A stretch of DNA of 64,000 nucleotides from Thermaerobacter marianensis DSM 12885 (GCF_000184705.1 NC_014831.1:2480001-2544000), one strand, 5' to 3'; counted from the first letter of the stretch, positions 1 to 8,941 are shown. Program-made: numbers and translations. Notes: generated by a model from the sequence alone, not told the origin.

Positions 1-17
1 GAGCGGCCCGCGCGAAC

Positions 18-1160
18 GTTTGTAGAGTGCCTATGAGGAATCGAAACATGTTGTTCGCCGGGTCCTGGCCGGGCAGCGAGTAGGTTTGTAGAGTGCCTAT
101 GAGGAATCGAAACGACCCGGCAGGGAGCGGCACCTGAAAACCGGCAATTTGTTTGTAGAGTGCCTATGAGGAATCGAAACGGGAGCCACCATGACGGCCG
201 GGGCGGTCTGCCGGTCCGTTTGTAGAGTGCCTATGAGGAATTGAAACTATTTACGAATGGTCCAGCGGTATTTTTGGGCGATGGGTTTGTAGAGTGCCTA
301 TGAGGAATCGAAACCAAGGAACCTGAAAGCCCTTCTAGTTCTCGTGCTACGTTTGTAGAGTGCCTATGAGGAATCGAAACACCGAGGCGGGTATCACGGA
401 CCAGGACCTGCTGCCGTTTGTAGAGTGCCTATGAGGAATCGAAACCTGATCGTCGGCCACCGGCTCTCCGAGCGTGAGGCGGCCAGGTTTGTAGAGTGCC
501 TATGAGGAATCGAAACGCGCCCATTGCGTAGATCCGGCGGCCGAACAGGTACGTTTGTAGAGTGCCTATGAGGAATCGAAACACCCCGGCACATGGCGCA
601 ACCTGCAGGACGTGGTGCGTTTGTAGAGTGCCTATGAGGTATCGAAACAGGCGGCGCTTGGTCGCCCCGTCCGAGTCGACGAGGTTTGTAGAGTGCCTAT
701 GAGGAATCGAAACATCTTCTACGTGGAGGACGAGACCAGCGCGGCGCCGGGTTTGTAGAGTGCCTATGAGGAATCGAAACGTCACCGTCACGGTGGACGT
801 GGGCCAGGCCACCGAGTTTGTAGAGTGCCTATGAGGAATCGAAACTCAGCTGGACCGCCGGCGCTCATCCCCTCCGTCGCAGTTTGTAGAGTGCCTATGA
901 GGAATCGAAACCTCCATCCCGGCCTGCGGCACGGCAATGCCAACTGGGTTTGTAGAGTGCCTATGAGGAATCGAAACATGTGGACGGCGTCCTAGCCGCT
1001 TCGGCTAGTAACGTTTGTAGAGTGCTTATGAGGAATCGAAACCCGCATTGTCATACGTCCATCGCAAGGCGCTGCGTCGTTTGTAGAGTGCCTATGAGGA
1101 ATCCAAACGCGGTTCAGCGGGGGCTGCAAAGCAGGACATGAACTGTTTGTGGAGTTCGTG
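18..1160 (+). CRISPR. CRISPR array, 17 repeats plus a decayed terminal repeat
   Basis: A 30-bp repeat that begins GTTTGTAGAGTG and ends GGAATCGAAAC recurs at 18, 84, 151, 218, 285, 351, 416, 487, 553, 619, 684, 751, 816, 882, 948, 1013 and 1079. Spacers are 35-37 bp apart from one of 41 bp (446-486). Variants: 218 has T for C at repeat base 25, 619 has T for A at base 22, 1013 has T for C at base 14, 1079 has C for G at base 26. A half-decayed copy starts at 1144 after a normal 35-bp spacer. Decay at the right end and the GAAAC-type end on this strand place the leader, and probably the cas genes, to the left of the window, with transcription rightwards. The repeat resembles the ATTGAAAC-ending class usual for type I-B and type III systems; the subtype is inference. 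Confidence 0.97.
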
Positions 1161-1313
1161 TCGTCGCGGGCCGGGAGTGGGTCAGCCGCCGGATCCTGCG
1201 CGCCATCGAGGAAGCCGGCATGGAGTCGACGCGCCTGGGCGTGGGAAAGGTACCCGGACCCTGGAGCAGGCGGCCGCTTGAGAAAGCCCTCCCTTTACCG
1301 GTCTCGTCACGCC
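1161..1313 (+). other. post-array stretch with a possible coding remnant
   Basis: No complete gene is visible. One + frame (about 1165-1290) stays open and reads as a charged helix-like segment (RRILRAIEEAG) with GC-rich third positions, but it has no start codon or Shine-Dalgarno site and its upstream end is the decayed CRISPR repeat. It may be the tail of a gene cut by the array. I do not recognise the family. Confidence 0.25.
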
Positions 1314-2252
1314 TTACGTCACCGCTTCCCCCGACGCCGCCTCCGGTGTCACCGGGTGCAAGAGCTTCTGCAGGTCTCCAAGCGCCTCCCGAAGAGCGCG
1401 AGCGCCCGCCTCGATGCACTCCGGTACCCGGTGCAGGTCCGTCAGTTGAACGTCCGGCAGGTCCGGCTGAAGCACCAGGTCGGCAAACCGCTCCAGCTTG
1501 AAGGCCGCCAGGTCCCGTGCCATGAGGTCGAAGGCCTGCCCGAGAAAGTCCAGCAGCCCCGCCGGTTCCCGGCGCCGGCGAGATGAGACGTCCACCGCCA
1601 GGACCACTCGCGCCCCCAGAGCGCGCGCCGCCTCGGCTGGCACCTTGTCCTTGACGGCGCCGTCCACCAGGATGTACGGCCCCAGCCGCTTGGGTTCGAA
1701 GATCCCGGGAATCGCAATGCTTGCCCTCACCGCCGCCGCCAACGTCCCCTTGTCCAGCACGATGGCCCCCGGCATGGCCCGCTGCACCCGTTCCTTGTAC
1801 ACCGGCGGGCAGAACACCGCCGCGCGACCCGACCGCACGTCGGCCGCCATGATGGCCACGGGCCGCTCCAGCTGCTCCAGCCGGGCGCCGCGCGTCCACA
1901 GGCCGAGGAGCCGTTCCAGCTTCTGCCCCTGGATCATCCCCTGGGGAACGGGCCGGCGCGGGCGCCACCGGAACCCCAGCACCTGGGCCAGCACGGCGAG
2001 AGCCGATCCCCATGTCAGGTTGGAATCGTACAGTTCGGCGGACCGCAGGCGCCGCGCGACCTCTTCCATCTGGGCAGGGGTCCAGCCGCACGCCCAGAGG
2101 GCGGCCAGGATGGCGCCGCTGGAGGTCCCGGTGACGATGTCGGGCGAGTACCCGGCCTCCTGCAGCGCCTTGAGCACCCCGACGTGGGCGAGCCCTCGCA
2201 GGCCGCCCCCACCCAGGGCAATGCCGAATCCGTAGCCGTGCTCGCCGTTCAC
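1314..2252 (-). CDS. patatin-like phospholipase (RssA/NTE family)
   Basis: Serine acyl hydrolase of the patatin family, 312 aa, expected to cleave acyl esters of phospholipids; the natural substrate is unknown. The oxyanion-hole motif GGGGLRG is at residues 14-20, the nucleophile elbow GTSSG at 42-46 (Ser44) and the second dyad residue in VDGA (Asp197), so the catalytic Ser-Asp pair is complete. There is no signal peptide, so a cytoplasmic or peripheral membrane location is likely. I chose the GTG at 2252 because a GAGAGGGGTGA Shine-Dalgarno lies just before it and the Gly-rich motif then sits near the N terminus, as is usual; an ATG at 2351 would add 33 low-complexity residues. Confidence 0.88.
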   Translation of the reverse strand: MNGEHGYGFGIALGGGGLRGLAHVGVLKALQEAGYSPDIVTGTSSGAILAALWACGWTPAQMEEVARRLRSAELYDSNLTWGSALAVLAQVLGFRWRPRRPVPQGMIQGQKLERLLGLWTRGARLEQLERPVAIMAADVRSGRAAVFCPPVYKERVQRAMPGAIVLDKGTLAAAVRASIAIPGIFEPKRLGPYILVDGAVKDKVPAEAARALGARVVLAVDVSSRRRREPAGLLDFLGQAFDLMARDLAAFKLERFADLVLQPDLPDVQLTDLHRVPECIEAGARALREALGDLQKLLHPVTPEAASGEAVT

Positions 2253-2492
2253 CGTCTCACCCCTCTCCCGTCGCCCCGCTCGCTCGCAGCCGCTCCTTCC
2301 ACCCCTATTATTTCCTGCCCTGCATGCTCTGTGGCGCGGGCTTGGACGCAAAACACCTTCTACCGTCAGCCCCTCGGGACGACCGCCGGTCCAGGGGCGG
2401 CCGCGTCCCCGGCCACCCCATCCACACCCCGCCCCGCACCCCTCGCATCAGCCGCTGCCGGGCCGCCCCTCTCGCAGGGCGCCACGGCGCCC

Positions 2493-4424
2493 TCACCGGC
2501 GTGCCAGGGTCCGGTCGAGCACCGTGGCGAATATCGCCGCCCCCCGCTCCGCGCGGATGCGGCTGTTGGTGTGGGCGCCCACCTCGATCAGCAGCGTCCG
2601 CGGTCCCAGGTCCTGGTTATAGTTCCCCCGTCCGTAGTAGATGCCCTTGACGAGGCCCGGGAAGCTGCGGTCGGCCTCGGCCTTCAGGCGCCGCGCGAAA
2701 GCCAGGTTCGTCCGCCGGAAGGGGTTCTCGCGCCCGACCACCAGGCGGATCTGGGTCACCGGCTGGCCCTTGACCACCTCTCGGTAGAATTCAGGCGGCG
2801 TGGCATCCCGGTGGACGTCCAGCAGGACCAGCGGGTTCTTCGGTATCATCTTGAGGGCCGTGCGCCGCGAGCGCCGGTAGGCGCCGCGGTCGTGGGGCAG
2901 GTGGAGTGCCTCGGACTTGACCACCCGGAACCCGTGCTGCGCCAGCTCGCGCCCCAGCACGTCACCGACCCGGTGGATACCGCCGCGCCCGTCCACGCTG
3001 GCCGTCCCGTCGGTGGGGATGTACGACTCGTCGTTGTGGGTGTGGTAGATGCCGATGAACCCCTGGCCCCGCGGTGTCGGACGAACCGGCGCCGGGTCGA
3101 CCACCTTCTGGAACCAGGCGCCGAGGGGCAGCGCTGCCGCCAGCGAAGCGGGGCCGGGCCGGGGTCCGGGTCCCCACCTGCCGAGAGGATCGGCGGCCCC
3201 GGCCGGCGGCAGATCGCCATCCCCGCCGATGGCGCCCCAGGGATCGGGGACCAGACCGGGCGGGGCCAGCCGCCAGGCGGAGAAGAGCCCCGGGAGCGGC
3301 GGTGGCACCACGCTTGCCAGCTGGGCACCCGCCGGGTGGGCGGCGGCCGCGTCGCCGCCGGTGCCGGGACGCTCCGCTTCAGGACCGGTTGGTCCGGCCA
3401 GCGTTCCGCCGGCGCGGGTTCGTCCGGTCCGGGTGCGGTATGCGCCGGTTCGCCCCGCTAAGGTGCCGTCTGCTGGCTGGAGCAGCGCCCGGGCGTAGGC
3501 GGTGTGGCCCTCGACCCGGACGATCCGGTACCACCGGTCGGCGGTGTCGATCCAGATGTCGCCAATGGCCATTACCCGGGCCGAGGCGAGCAGCAGTCGC
3601 TCGGTACCGATCTCCCGCAGTTCCATGTGGGTGTCGAAGAGCTCGTCGCCCGTGGGGTTCTGAAATCGCGGCCCCAGCCAGGCGGTGACCCCTACCACGC
3701 CCAGGGCGAGGCCGGCCAGGAGCCACGAGGCGGCCACGGACGGTGCCGTCGGCTGTTCGGCCACCGACGGGGGCAGGGCGGGCTGCGCCTTGCCGCGGCG
3801 CCAGGGCGCCCGGCGGGTGAGCCACTCGCGGCTTTCGCCCACCAGTTCCGCCAGGGCCACGGCACCCACGCCGGCCAGCACGACGGCATCGAAGACCCCG
3901 CCGCCGCCCAGGTTCATCCAGGCGCCGGGGATGCCGCGCAGGCTGTTGGTCACCGCGCCGATGAGGTCGACCAGCAGGACCCCCAGCGTGGCGGCGATGA
4001 AGGCCGCCCGCCGCGACCGGCCGGCCAGGTAGCCGAACAGGCCCGCCACCGCCACCGGTGTCCACAAGGGGTCCATGAGCCACCAGCGCCCGCCGCCCGG
4101 GTCGCTGGGGAGGAACCAGTCGGTGGCGTACACCGCAGCCGCCGTCCAGAGGGACGCCACCAGGGCGCGGCGGCGCTCGAAGGCGTGGTCGGCGGTCAGC
4201 AGCAGGTAGATCGCCACGGCCGCCGGCACCAGGGCGCCGCCGGGGTCGACGCGGACCCCTGCTCCCAGGGGCAGCTCGGGCAGGAAGGTGCCCGCGATCA
4301 TCAGCCCCAGGAGGGCCAGGGCCGCCCCCTTGCTGAGCCGCATGCGGTCCAGCACCCGGTGGGTCACGCCCAGCAGCACCAGGACCGCCAGTCCCACCAG
4401 CAGCGCCGTGGTTCCTGTCAACAA
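2493..4424 (-). CDS. polytopic membrane domain fused to a SpoIIP-type amidase
   Basis: 643 aa if started at TTG 4424, which has GGGAGGTGG eight bases upstream. About the first 250 residues form several hydrophobic segments and contain a GGALVP motif resembling DUF1614 membrane proteins (moderate confidence). A Pro/Gly/Thr-rich linker follows. The last 200 residues match the SpoIIP peptidoglycan amidase/endopeptidase domain: YHTHNDESY near its start and LLIEVGAHTNS near its end carry the zinc-binding His and Glu residues. SpoIIP works with SpoIID in septal peptidoglycan removal during engulfment. Bacillus SpoIIP has one N-terminal membrane anchor, so this polytopic version is unusual. The linker carries two copies of the GGTTCGTCC 9-mer. 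Confidence 0.82.
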   Translation of the reverse strand: MLTGTTALLVGLAVLVLLGVTHRVLDRMRLSKGAALALLGLMIAGTFLPELPLGAGVRVDPGGALVPAAVAIYLLLTADHAFERRRALVASLWTAAAVYATDWFLPSDPGGGRWWLMDPLWTPVAVAGLFGYLAGRSRRAAFIAATLGVLLVDLIGAVTNSLRGIPGAWMNLGGGGVFDAVVLAGVGAVALAELVGESREWLTRRAPWRRGKAQPALPPSVAEQPTAPSVAASWLLAGLALGVVGVTAWLGPRFQNPTGDELFDTHMELREIGTERLLLASARVMAIGDIWIDTADRWYRIVRVEGHTAYARALLQPADGTLAGRTGAYRTRTGRTRAGGTLAGPTGPEAERPGTGGDAAAAHPAGAQLASVVPPPLPGLFSAWRLAPPGLVPDPWGAIGGDGDLPPAGAADPLGRWGPGPRPGPASLAAALPLGAWFQKVVDPAPVRPTPRGQGFIGIYHTHNDESYIPTDGTASVDGRGGIHRVGDVLGRELAQHGFRVVKSEALHLPHDRGAYRRSRRTALKMIPKNPLVLLDVHRDATPPEFYREVVKGQPVTQIRLVVGRENPFRRTNLAFARRLKAEADRSFPGLVKGIYYGRGNYNQDLGPRTLLIEVGAHTNSRIRAERGAAIFATVLDRTLARR

Positions 4425-4499
4425 CGGCTGCCCCACCTCCCGGTTTCGCCGCGGATCCGGACCACCCGGGCATAGGATGCCTCCAGGCAAGCGGAGGAT

Positions 4500-4728
4500 T
4501 GAGCCAGATCTTGCAGCGCCGCCGCATTGGCGCAGTTTTCCCCATCAGGTCCACACCCGACGCCGAGATACGACGTCCGCCCGATTGGGCCGTCTTCTGC
4601 AAGGCTGCTATCTTTAGACTTGCAATCGGGCCCAACACCCGGCCCGGTTGCAGCCGATAAGCGGGCAAAACCGCTGTCGGTACACCCCTCTCGCGGGCGG
4701 CCGCACCGCCCCGTGACGCATCCCCCAG
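4500..4728 (+). ncRNA. possible structured small RNA ending at an intrinsic terminator
   Basis: No + strand gene lies between the divergent start of the SpoIIP-like gene and the strong + strand terminator at 4729, yet such a terminator implies a transcript. The stretch can fold: CCCGATT near 4580 plus TGCAAG pairs with CTTGCAATCGGG near 4617-4630 around a bulge, and CCGATAAGCGG ... CCGCTGTCGG near 4655-4682 forms a second hairpin. I could not match it to a riboswitch class, 6S RNA or T-box, and found no convincing promoter. The 5' end is unknown. Confidence 0.35.
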
Positions 4729-4767
4729 ACACAACAAGCCTCCTGACGGAGGCTTGTTGTGTTTTTT
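4729..4767 (+). terminator. intrinsic terminator with U tract
   Basis: A perfect 15-bp stem (ACACAACAAGCCTCC at 4729-4743 with GGAGGCTTGTTGTGT at 4748-4762) closes a TGAC loop and runs into six T on the + strand. On the other strand no U run follows, so it acts on rightward transcripts. It is the only hairpin of this kind found in the window. Confidence 0.9.
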
Positions 4768-4847
4768 CGTGATGGATTTCACAAATCGTGGACTTGCAAA
4801 ATGGGCCAGCCCGCGCTGGCGGCGGCCTGCGGGCCGGAGGGGGTCCG

Positions 4848-5720
4848 CTAGGGACTGAGCGGCATCGCCTGCCACCGCGCCAGGACGAGCATCAGCGCCA
4901 TGGCGGCGGCCATAGCCAGGGTGAACGCCCACTGGGCCTCGCCCCGCCGGCGGCGCGCTCCGGGCACCAGCCGCCCGCCGGCCAGGCCCGCCAGGATGAG
5001 CCCGGCCACCGCGGCCCGCAGGACCAGGCTCCACGCCACCAGCCCGGCTCCGGCCGGCAGGGCCCCCACGGCCAGGGGCGGTACGCCCGCCACCAGCCCT
5101 GCGGCCAGCAGGCCCCGGCGCGCCGGCCGCCGTCCTTCGGCCAGCAACAGGCCAAGACCCCATCCTAGCGCCATGCGCGATCCCGCCAGCGCCGCAGCAG
5201 GCGCCAGCAACAGGCCGCCGGCCTCCAGCGCCGCCCGCACCGTCCAGGCACCGGCCGCGCCGTCGAGCCCCAGGGCGATGGCCCACGTCCACCCCACCCG
5301 GCGCCCCACCCGCCCACCCGGCCGCATCCACCCGAGGTACGCGGGGATCAGGAAGGCGGCCAGGAAGGCGGCCTGGAGCCACAGCGCCTGCATCCAGCCC
5401 GGCCCCTCCACGCCCAGCCCCAGCGTGGCCTGGAGGTTGGCCATCCACAAATAGGTGAAGAACCCGGCCGCCAGGCCGCGGCCGCCGGTGGTGCCGGCGG
5501 GCCAGCTGCGCGGCGCCCGCGGCGCCCGTAGCTCCCGCGGCGCGCCCGCGGTCAGTGGGATTTCCGGTGCGCCATCCGGCGTCCCGGCCGGGCGGGGCGC
5601 ACGAGGATCGGCCACCCGCGCCAGGGCCAGACCCAGCGCCAGGGGCAACGCATAAAGAATGGCGACCCAGCCCGCGGCCGCCAGCGGAAACCACCACTCG
5701 CTCACCGGAATGCGGATCAC
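4848..5720 (-). CDS. multi-pass membrane protein of unknown function
   Basis: 290 aa with about seven hydrophobic segments (for example GWVAILYALPLALGLALA near the N terminus and MAAAMALMLVLARW at the C terminus). A hydrophilic Pro/Arg-rich loop near residues 40-75 separates the first segment from the rest. It starts at GTG 5720 behind GAGGGCGGTG. It lies upstream of, and in the same direction as, the SpoIIP-like gene, separated by 420 bp, so an operon is uncertain. I recognise no family. Confidence 0.65.
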   Translation of the reverse strand: MIRIPVSEWWFPLAAAGWVAILYALPLALGLALARVADPRAPRPAGTPDGAPEIPLTAGAPRELRAPRAPRSWPAGTTGGRGLAAGFFTYLWMANLQATLGLGVEGPGWMQALWLQAAFLAAFLIPAYLGWMRPGGRVGRRVGWTWAIALGLDGAAGAWTVRAALEAGGLLLAPAAALAGSRMALGWGLGLLLAEGRRPARRGLLAAGLVAGVPPLAVGALPAGAGLVAWSLVLRAAVAGLILAGLAGGRLVPGARRRRGEAQWAFTLAMAAAMALMLVLARWQAMPLSP

Positions 5721-6072
5721 CCCGTGCCACCGCCCTCACGGTGCCGCGTTCCTCCCGGGCGGCTCCGCGTCCCCGCGAGGCCGCCCGGATCGCGGCGCGT
5801 CGCGCCCGGCGGTCTGCGTGTCCGGCGCCGCGGTATCCGGCGCCGGGCTGGCCACGGCTTGCCGCATGCCCCGCGTTCCGCGCGGCATGCGACGAGGCGT
5901 TGCACCCCGTCCTGGCCGGCGTTCCGCGCCTTCCGCCCACGTTCGGGCGCGTCCCACATTAGGACATGTTACCACGCCGTTCCTCCCCGCGGGACCGCGG
6001 CGTTTCCCGCCGGCGCCCGGGGCGGTAGAATTCGCGGTGGAGGGGACGAATCCACGTCCGGAGGGATGACGC
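5721..6072. other. intergenic region, divergent promoter space
   Basis: About 350 bp between a leftward membrane-protein gene and a rightward small gene. It contains the AT-richer stretch ACATTAGGACATGTTACC at 5958-5975, a plausible place for promoter -10 boxes on either strand, but no clear -35/-10 pair. No coding sequence is supported; the open frames here are by-products of high G+C. Confidence 0.4.
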
Positions 6073-6513
6073 ATGCAGAACGTCTCGGCCCGCTTGGACG
6101 AGACCTTGTTCCGGCAGACCATCGAGGAGCTGGAGCGCCGCCGCGTGACCGGGACGGCCTTCGACCGGCTGGCGGACGATGCGCCGGAGGGAGAGATGGC
6201 GCCGCGGGTGGCCCGCTTCCGTGAGGCGATGGAGGCCCGCTTCGGCGCGCCGCGGGTCGATGCCGAAGCCGGCCAGCCCAACTTCCGCTTCCTGCTCGAG
6301 CTCTCGCCCAACACGGCGTACATCGAGGTGGGAACCGAAGACGGCCGCCGCGTCTTCGTCGATTTTCTGACCACGCACCTCTTCATGCGGTCCATCACGC
6401 CCAGCAAGGAGACGTGTCGCGCCCTGTGGCTGCCGGCCTACGTGCAGGACGCCATCGCCGAGCTGAAGCGCATCGCCATCGAGGCGGGGGCGCTGGACCG
6501 GCCCGCGGCATGA
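6073..6513 (+). CDS. conserved-looking cytoplasmic protein, function unknown
   Basis: 146 aa, soluble, without a signal peptide. The ATG at 6073 has a GGAGGGATG Shine-Dalgarno. The N-terminal third is charged and helical; the middle holds an alternating beta-like stretch (FRFLLELSPNTAYIEVG) followed by FVDFLTTHLFMRSI. A 22-bp gap leads to the ccdA-like gene on the same strand, so the two may be co-transcribed. I recognise no domain; codon use and the ribosome binding site argue that the gene is real. Confidence 0.7.
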   Translation: MQNVSARLDETLFRQTIEELERRRVTGTAFDRLADDAPEGEMAPRVARFREAMEARFGAPRVDAEAGQPNFRFLLELSPNTAYIEVGTEDGRRVFVDFLTTHLFMRSITPSKETCRALWLPAYVQDAIAELKRIAIEAGALDRPAA

Positions 6514-6535
6514 CCGCAACGGAGGCGACTTTGGG

Positions 6536-7396
6536 ATGACCGGCGCTGAAACCCAGGTCACGATCGGGATCGCCGTGCTGGCCGGGCTGGCGTACTTCTT
6601 CTCCCCGTGCGTCTGGCCCTTGTACCCGGCCTACCTGGCCTGGCTGGGCGGGACGGCACCCGGCACCGGCGACCCTGCCCATGACGGCGAAGGCAGCCGG
6701 CGGGACGCCACGGCCACAGCGGGAGGTGGCCTGGCAGGCTTTGGAGCCGCAGCGGTGGGCCGTCCAGGCCGTGGTGCGGTGACCGGGCAGCGCGCGGTGG
6801 CATCCCGCCGCCTGGCCGGCGCAGCCGGGTTCGTCCTGGGGCTGGGGCTCGTGTTCATGGCCACGGGGGCCAGCCTGTCGACGGTGGGCGCGCTCCTGAC
6901 CTACTACCGCCCCGTCCTGGAGAAGATCGCCGGGGTCCTCATCGTGCTCTTCGGGCTGCACATGCTGGGGATCCTGCGCTGGCGGTTGCTGCAGCGAGAG
7001 TGGCGGCCCGGCTGGGCGAGGTCACCCCAGACGGGCGGGGCCGGCGGGTTCTTGCGAGGCACCTTGATGGGAACCGCCTTCGCCGTGGGATGGACGCCCT
7101 GCGTCGGGCCGGTCCTCGGTTCCATCATGCTGCTGGCCTCTTCCGCCGGCACGGTGACCCAGGGCATGATGCTGCTGGCTGCATTCACCGCCGGGTTTGC
7201 GGTGCCCTTCCTCACCCTGGCGGTGCTGATCGACCGGCTCCAGCCGGGGTGGCTGCGGCGGACCGGCCCCTTCCTCCGGCGGGTCGAACAAGCCAGCGGG
7301 GTGGCGCTGGTGCTGCTGGGGGTGCTGGTGCTGACCGGCCGGCTCGCCTACCTCTCGTCCTGGCTGTGGTACACCCTGGTGCCGCAAGGATCTTGA
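6536..7396 (+). CDS. ccdA: CcdA-type thiol-disulfide membrane transporter
   Basis: 286 aa, about six membrane segments. CcdA passes reducing equivalents across the membrane to extracytoplasmic thioredoxin-like proteins, keeping apocytochrome c haem-binding cysteines reduced. Both family cysteines are visible: FSPCVWPLYPAYL near residue 24 and GWTPCVGPVLG near residue 187. Between the first and second membrane segments there is a Gly/Ala-rich insertion of about 50 residues (residues 40-90) that CcdA proteins normally lack. CcmF and CcmH are encoded 20 kb away, which fits a role in cytochrome c maturation. Confidence 0.9.
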   Translation: MTGAETQVTIGIAVLAGLAYFFSPCVWPLYPAYLAWLGGTAPGTGDPAHDGEGSRRDATATAGGGLAGFGAAAVGRPGRGAVTGQRAVASRRLAGAAGFVLGLGLVFMATGASLSTVGALLTYYRPVLEKIAGVLIVLFGLHMLGILRWRLLQREWRPGWARSPQTGGAGGFLRGTLMGTAFAVGWTPCVGPVLGSIMLLASSAGTVTQGMMLLAAFTAGFAVPFLTLAVLIDRLQPGWLRRTGPFLRRVEQASGVALVLLGVLVLTGRLAYLSSWLWYTLVPQGS

Positions 7397-7411
7397 CGGA
7401 AAAGGGAAGAC

Positions 7412-7461
7412 GGGCCTTGTCGCCGCCCCGCCGGGAGACCGGGTCGATGTCGCCAAGGCCC
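7412..7461. terminator. possible bidirectional hairpin between convergent genes
   Basis: GGGCCTTG at 7412-7419 is matched by CAAGGCCC at 7454-7461 around a 34-base loop, between the convergent ends of ccdA and the spore-protein gene. The loop is long and there is no U tract, so this is tentative. Confidence 0.3.
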
Positions 7462-7505
7462 GCAGCCTTCTTCCGATCCCTCGTTCGCGCTTCCGCCGTC
7501 ACACC

Positions 7506-7826
7506 TCAAACTCGGGGAGCCGGCTGGAAGGCGTCGGCCCGGCCAGCCGCCCAGTTGGCCGCCCCGAAGGCCGGCGCCGCGGCACCGCGGGTCACGTCCG
7601 CAGGCGGCAGGGTCCCCCGCTGAGCCAGCTGCTGCTCGGCCAGCGCGATCATGCGCCGGACCATGTGGCCGCCCACGGCACCCGTCAGCCGGGTGGGCAT
7701 GTCACCCCAGTACCCGTCGGGAGGAATCTGGATTCCCAGCTCCCGCGCCACCTCATACTTGAACTGATCGAGGGCCCGTGACGCGCCCGGGACCAGGTGC
7801 CGGTTGCTCTGCTGACCACGAGCCAA
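7506..7826 (-). CDS. alpha/beta-type small acid-soluble spore protein
   Basis: 106 aa. SASPs coat and protect spore DNA from UV and heat and are degraded at germination. The family signature is clear: ALDQFKYEVARELGI (residues 18-32) followed by YWGDMPTRLTGAVGGHMVRR (about 39-58), the two conserved blocks of alpha/beta SASPs. A 40-residue Ala-rich C-terminal tail extends beyond the usual 60-75 residue length. Translation begins at TTG 7826 behind GGAGGAGGTGACAGG. A candidate forespore (sigma-G) promoter lies at 7879-7908. Confidence 0.95.
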   Translation of the reverse strand: MARGQQSNRHLVPGASRALDQFKYEVARELGIQIPPDGYWGDMPTRLTGAVGGHMVRRMIALAEQQLAQRGTLPPADVTRGAAAPAFGAANWAAGRADAFQPAPRV

Positions 7827-7878
7827 GGCCTGTCACCTCCTCCCGAGGCCCGTGCCTTTTTGCCGAGGCTGGCAGTCG

Positions 7879-7908
7879 TAATATGATCCGTCGTTCCTCC
7901 CCTCACGC
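7879..7908 (-). promoter_or_regulatory. candidate sigma-G promoter for the spore-protein gene
   Basis: Read on the minus strand: GCGTG, 18 bases, CATATTA. CATATTA fits the sigma-G -10 consensus CATNNTA exactly; the -35 box is a weaker match to GNATR. It lies about 55 bp upstream of the start codon of a gene family that is sigma-G controlled in Bacillus. Confidence 0.5.
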
Positions 7909-8012
7909 CGGCAAGTGATGGCAAGGCCTCTGACAACACCGGCCGCGGGCCCTGGACAAGACGCGCAACGGCTCGAGCGCTACACAATTAGATCGAAGGT
8001 TCCCGAAAGGGG

Positions 8013-8924
8013 ATGGACGCCTTGGAAGTGGGCATCCTCGGGGTCCCCATGGACCTGGGCAGCAGCCGCCGGGGGACCGACATGGGCCCCAGTGCCATCC
8101 GCTACGCCCGCCTGACCGAGGTGCTGCGCCAGGTCGGCCACCAGGTGCGGGACTTTGGCAACCTGGACGTGCCGGTCGCCGAGAGCCTGGACGCGGGCAA
8201 CCCGCGCCTCAAGCACATCGAGGCCATCGAGCCCGTTTGGCGGGTGCTGGCCGACCGCGTGGCGCGCCTGGCCGGGGAGAGGCGCGTGCCGCTGGTGCTG
8301 GGAGGGGACCACAGCCTGGCCGTGGGCTCCATCGGCGGGCTCCTGGCCGCCGGTTGGGACGACCTCGGCGTCCTGTGGTTCGATGCGCACGCCGACTTCA
8401 ACGACACGGCCACCACACCGTCGGGGAACGTGCACGGCATGCCGGTGGCGTGCATCGTCGGGCAAGGCAGCGCTGAACTCCTGGCCCACACCCGCTGGCT
8501 CCCCCGGTACCTGCCCGCGGAGCGCCTGGTGATGATCGGCCTGCGCGACGTGGATCCCGGCGAGCGGGAGAAACTGCGGGAAAGCGGCATCATGACCTAT
8601 ACCATGCAACAGATCGACGAGCTGGGCATCGCCGAGGTGACCCGCCGCGCGCTGCAGTACCTGCACGGCCGCGGCGCCCGCCGGCTGTACGTCAGCTTCG
8701 ACATGGACGTGGTCGACCCCGATGTGGCGCCGGGCGTCGGTACGCCGGTGGTGGGCGGGCTGACCTACCGCGAGTCCCACCTGGCCATGGAGATCGTGGC
8801 GGAGTCCGGGCTGCTGGCCGGCATGGAAGTGGTCGAAGTCAACCCCATCCGCGACGTGCTCAACCGCACGGCGGAGGTGGCGGTGGCCCTCGTCGCCTCG
8901 GCCTTCGGCAAGCGCATCCTATGA
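8013..8924 (+). CDS. rocF: arginase
   Basis: 303 aa ureohydrolase that splits L-arginine into ornithine and urea using a binuclear Mn centre in the cytoplasm. Metal-ligand motifs are intact: GGDHS (near residue 97), DAHADFND (near 124) and [10 protein letters not shown] (near 230); the substrate loop SGNVHGMP and the C-terminal EVNP are also present. The ATG at 8013 abuts its AAAGGGG Shine-Dalgarno, so the TTG at 8022 may be the true start. No other arginine catabolic gene is adjacent. Confidence 0.95.
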   Translation: MDALEVGILGVPMDLGSSRRGTDMGPSAIRYARLTEVLRQVGHQVRDFGNLDVPVAESLDAGNPRLKHIEAIEPVWRVLADRVARLAGERRVPLVLGGDHSLAVGSIGGLLAAGWDDLGVLWFDAHADFNDTATTPSGNVHGMPVACIVGQGSAELLAHTRWLPRYLPAERLVMIGLRDVDPGEREKLRESGIMTYTMQQIDELGIAEVTRRALQYLHGRGARRLYVSFDMDVVDPDVAPGVGTPVVGGLTYRESHLAMEIVAESGLLAGMEVVEVNPIRDVLNRTAEVAVALVASAFGKRIL

Positions 8925-8941
8925 GGGGCCGGCGGCGCGGC

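Noticed and set aside
394-979. Open frames with repeated RFLIGTLQT or VSIPHRHSTN peptides
   Set aside because: They are translations of the CRISPR repeat, not genes.
4500-4767. Riboswitch (c-di-GMP, T-box, cobalamin) for the structured stretch
   Set aside because: None of the consensus cores could be matched by eye, and no + strand gene follows to be controlled.
3379-5940. 853-codon minus frame overlapping the SpoIIP-like and membrane genes
   Set aside because: Arg/Gly/Pro-rich shadow frame without motifs.
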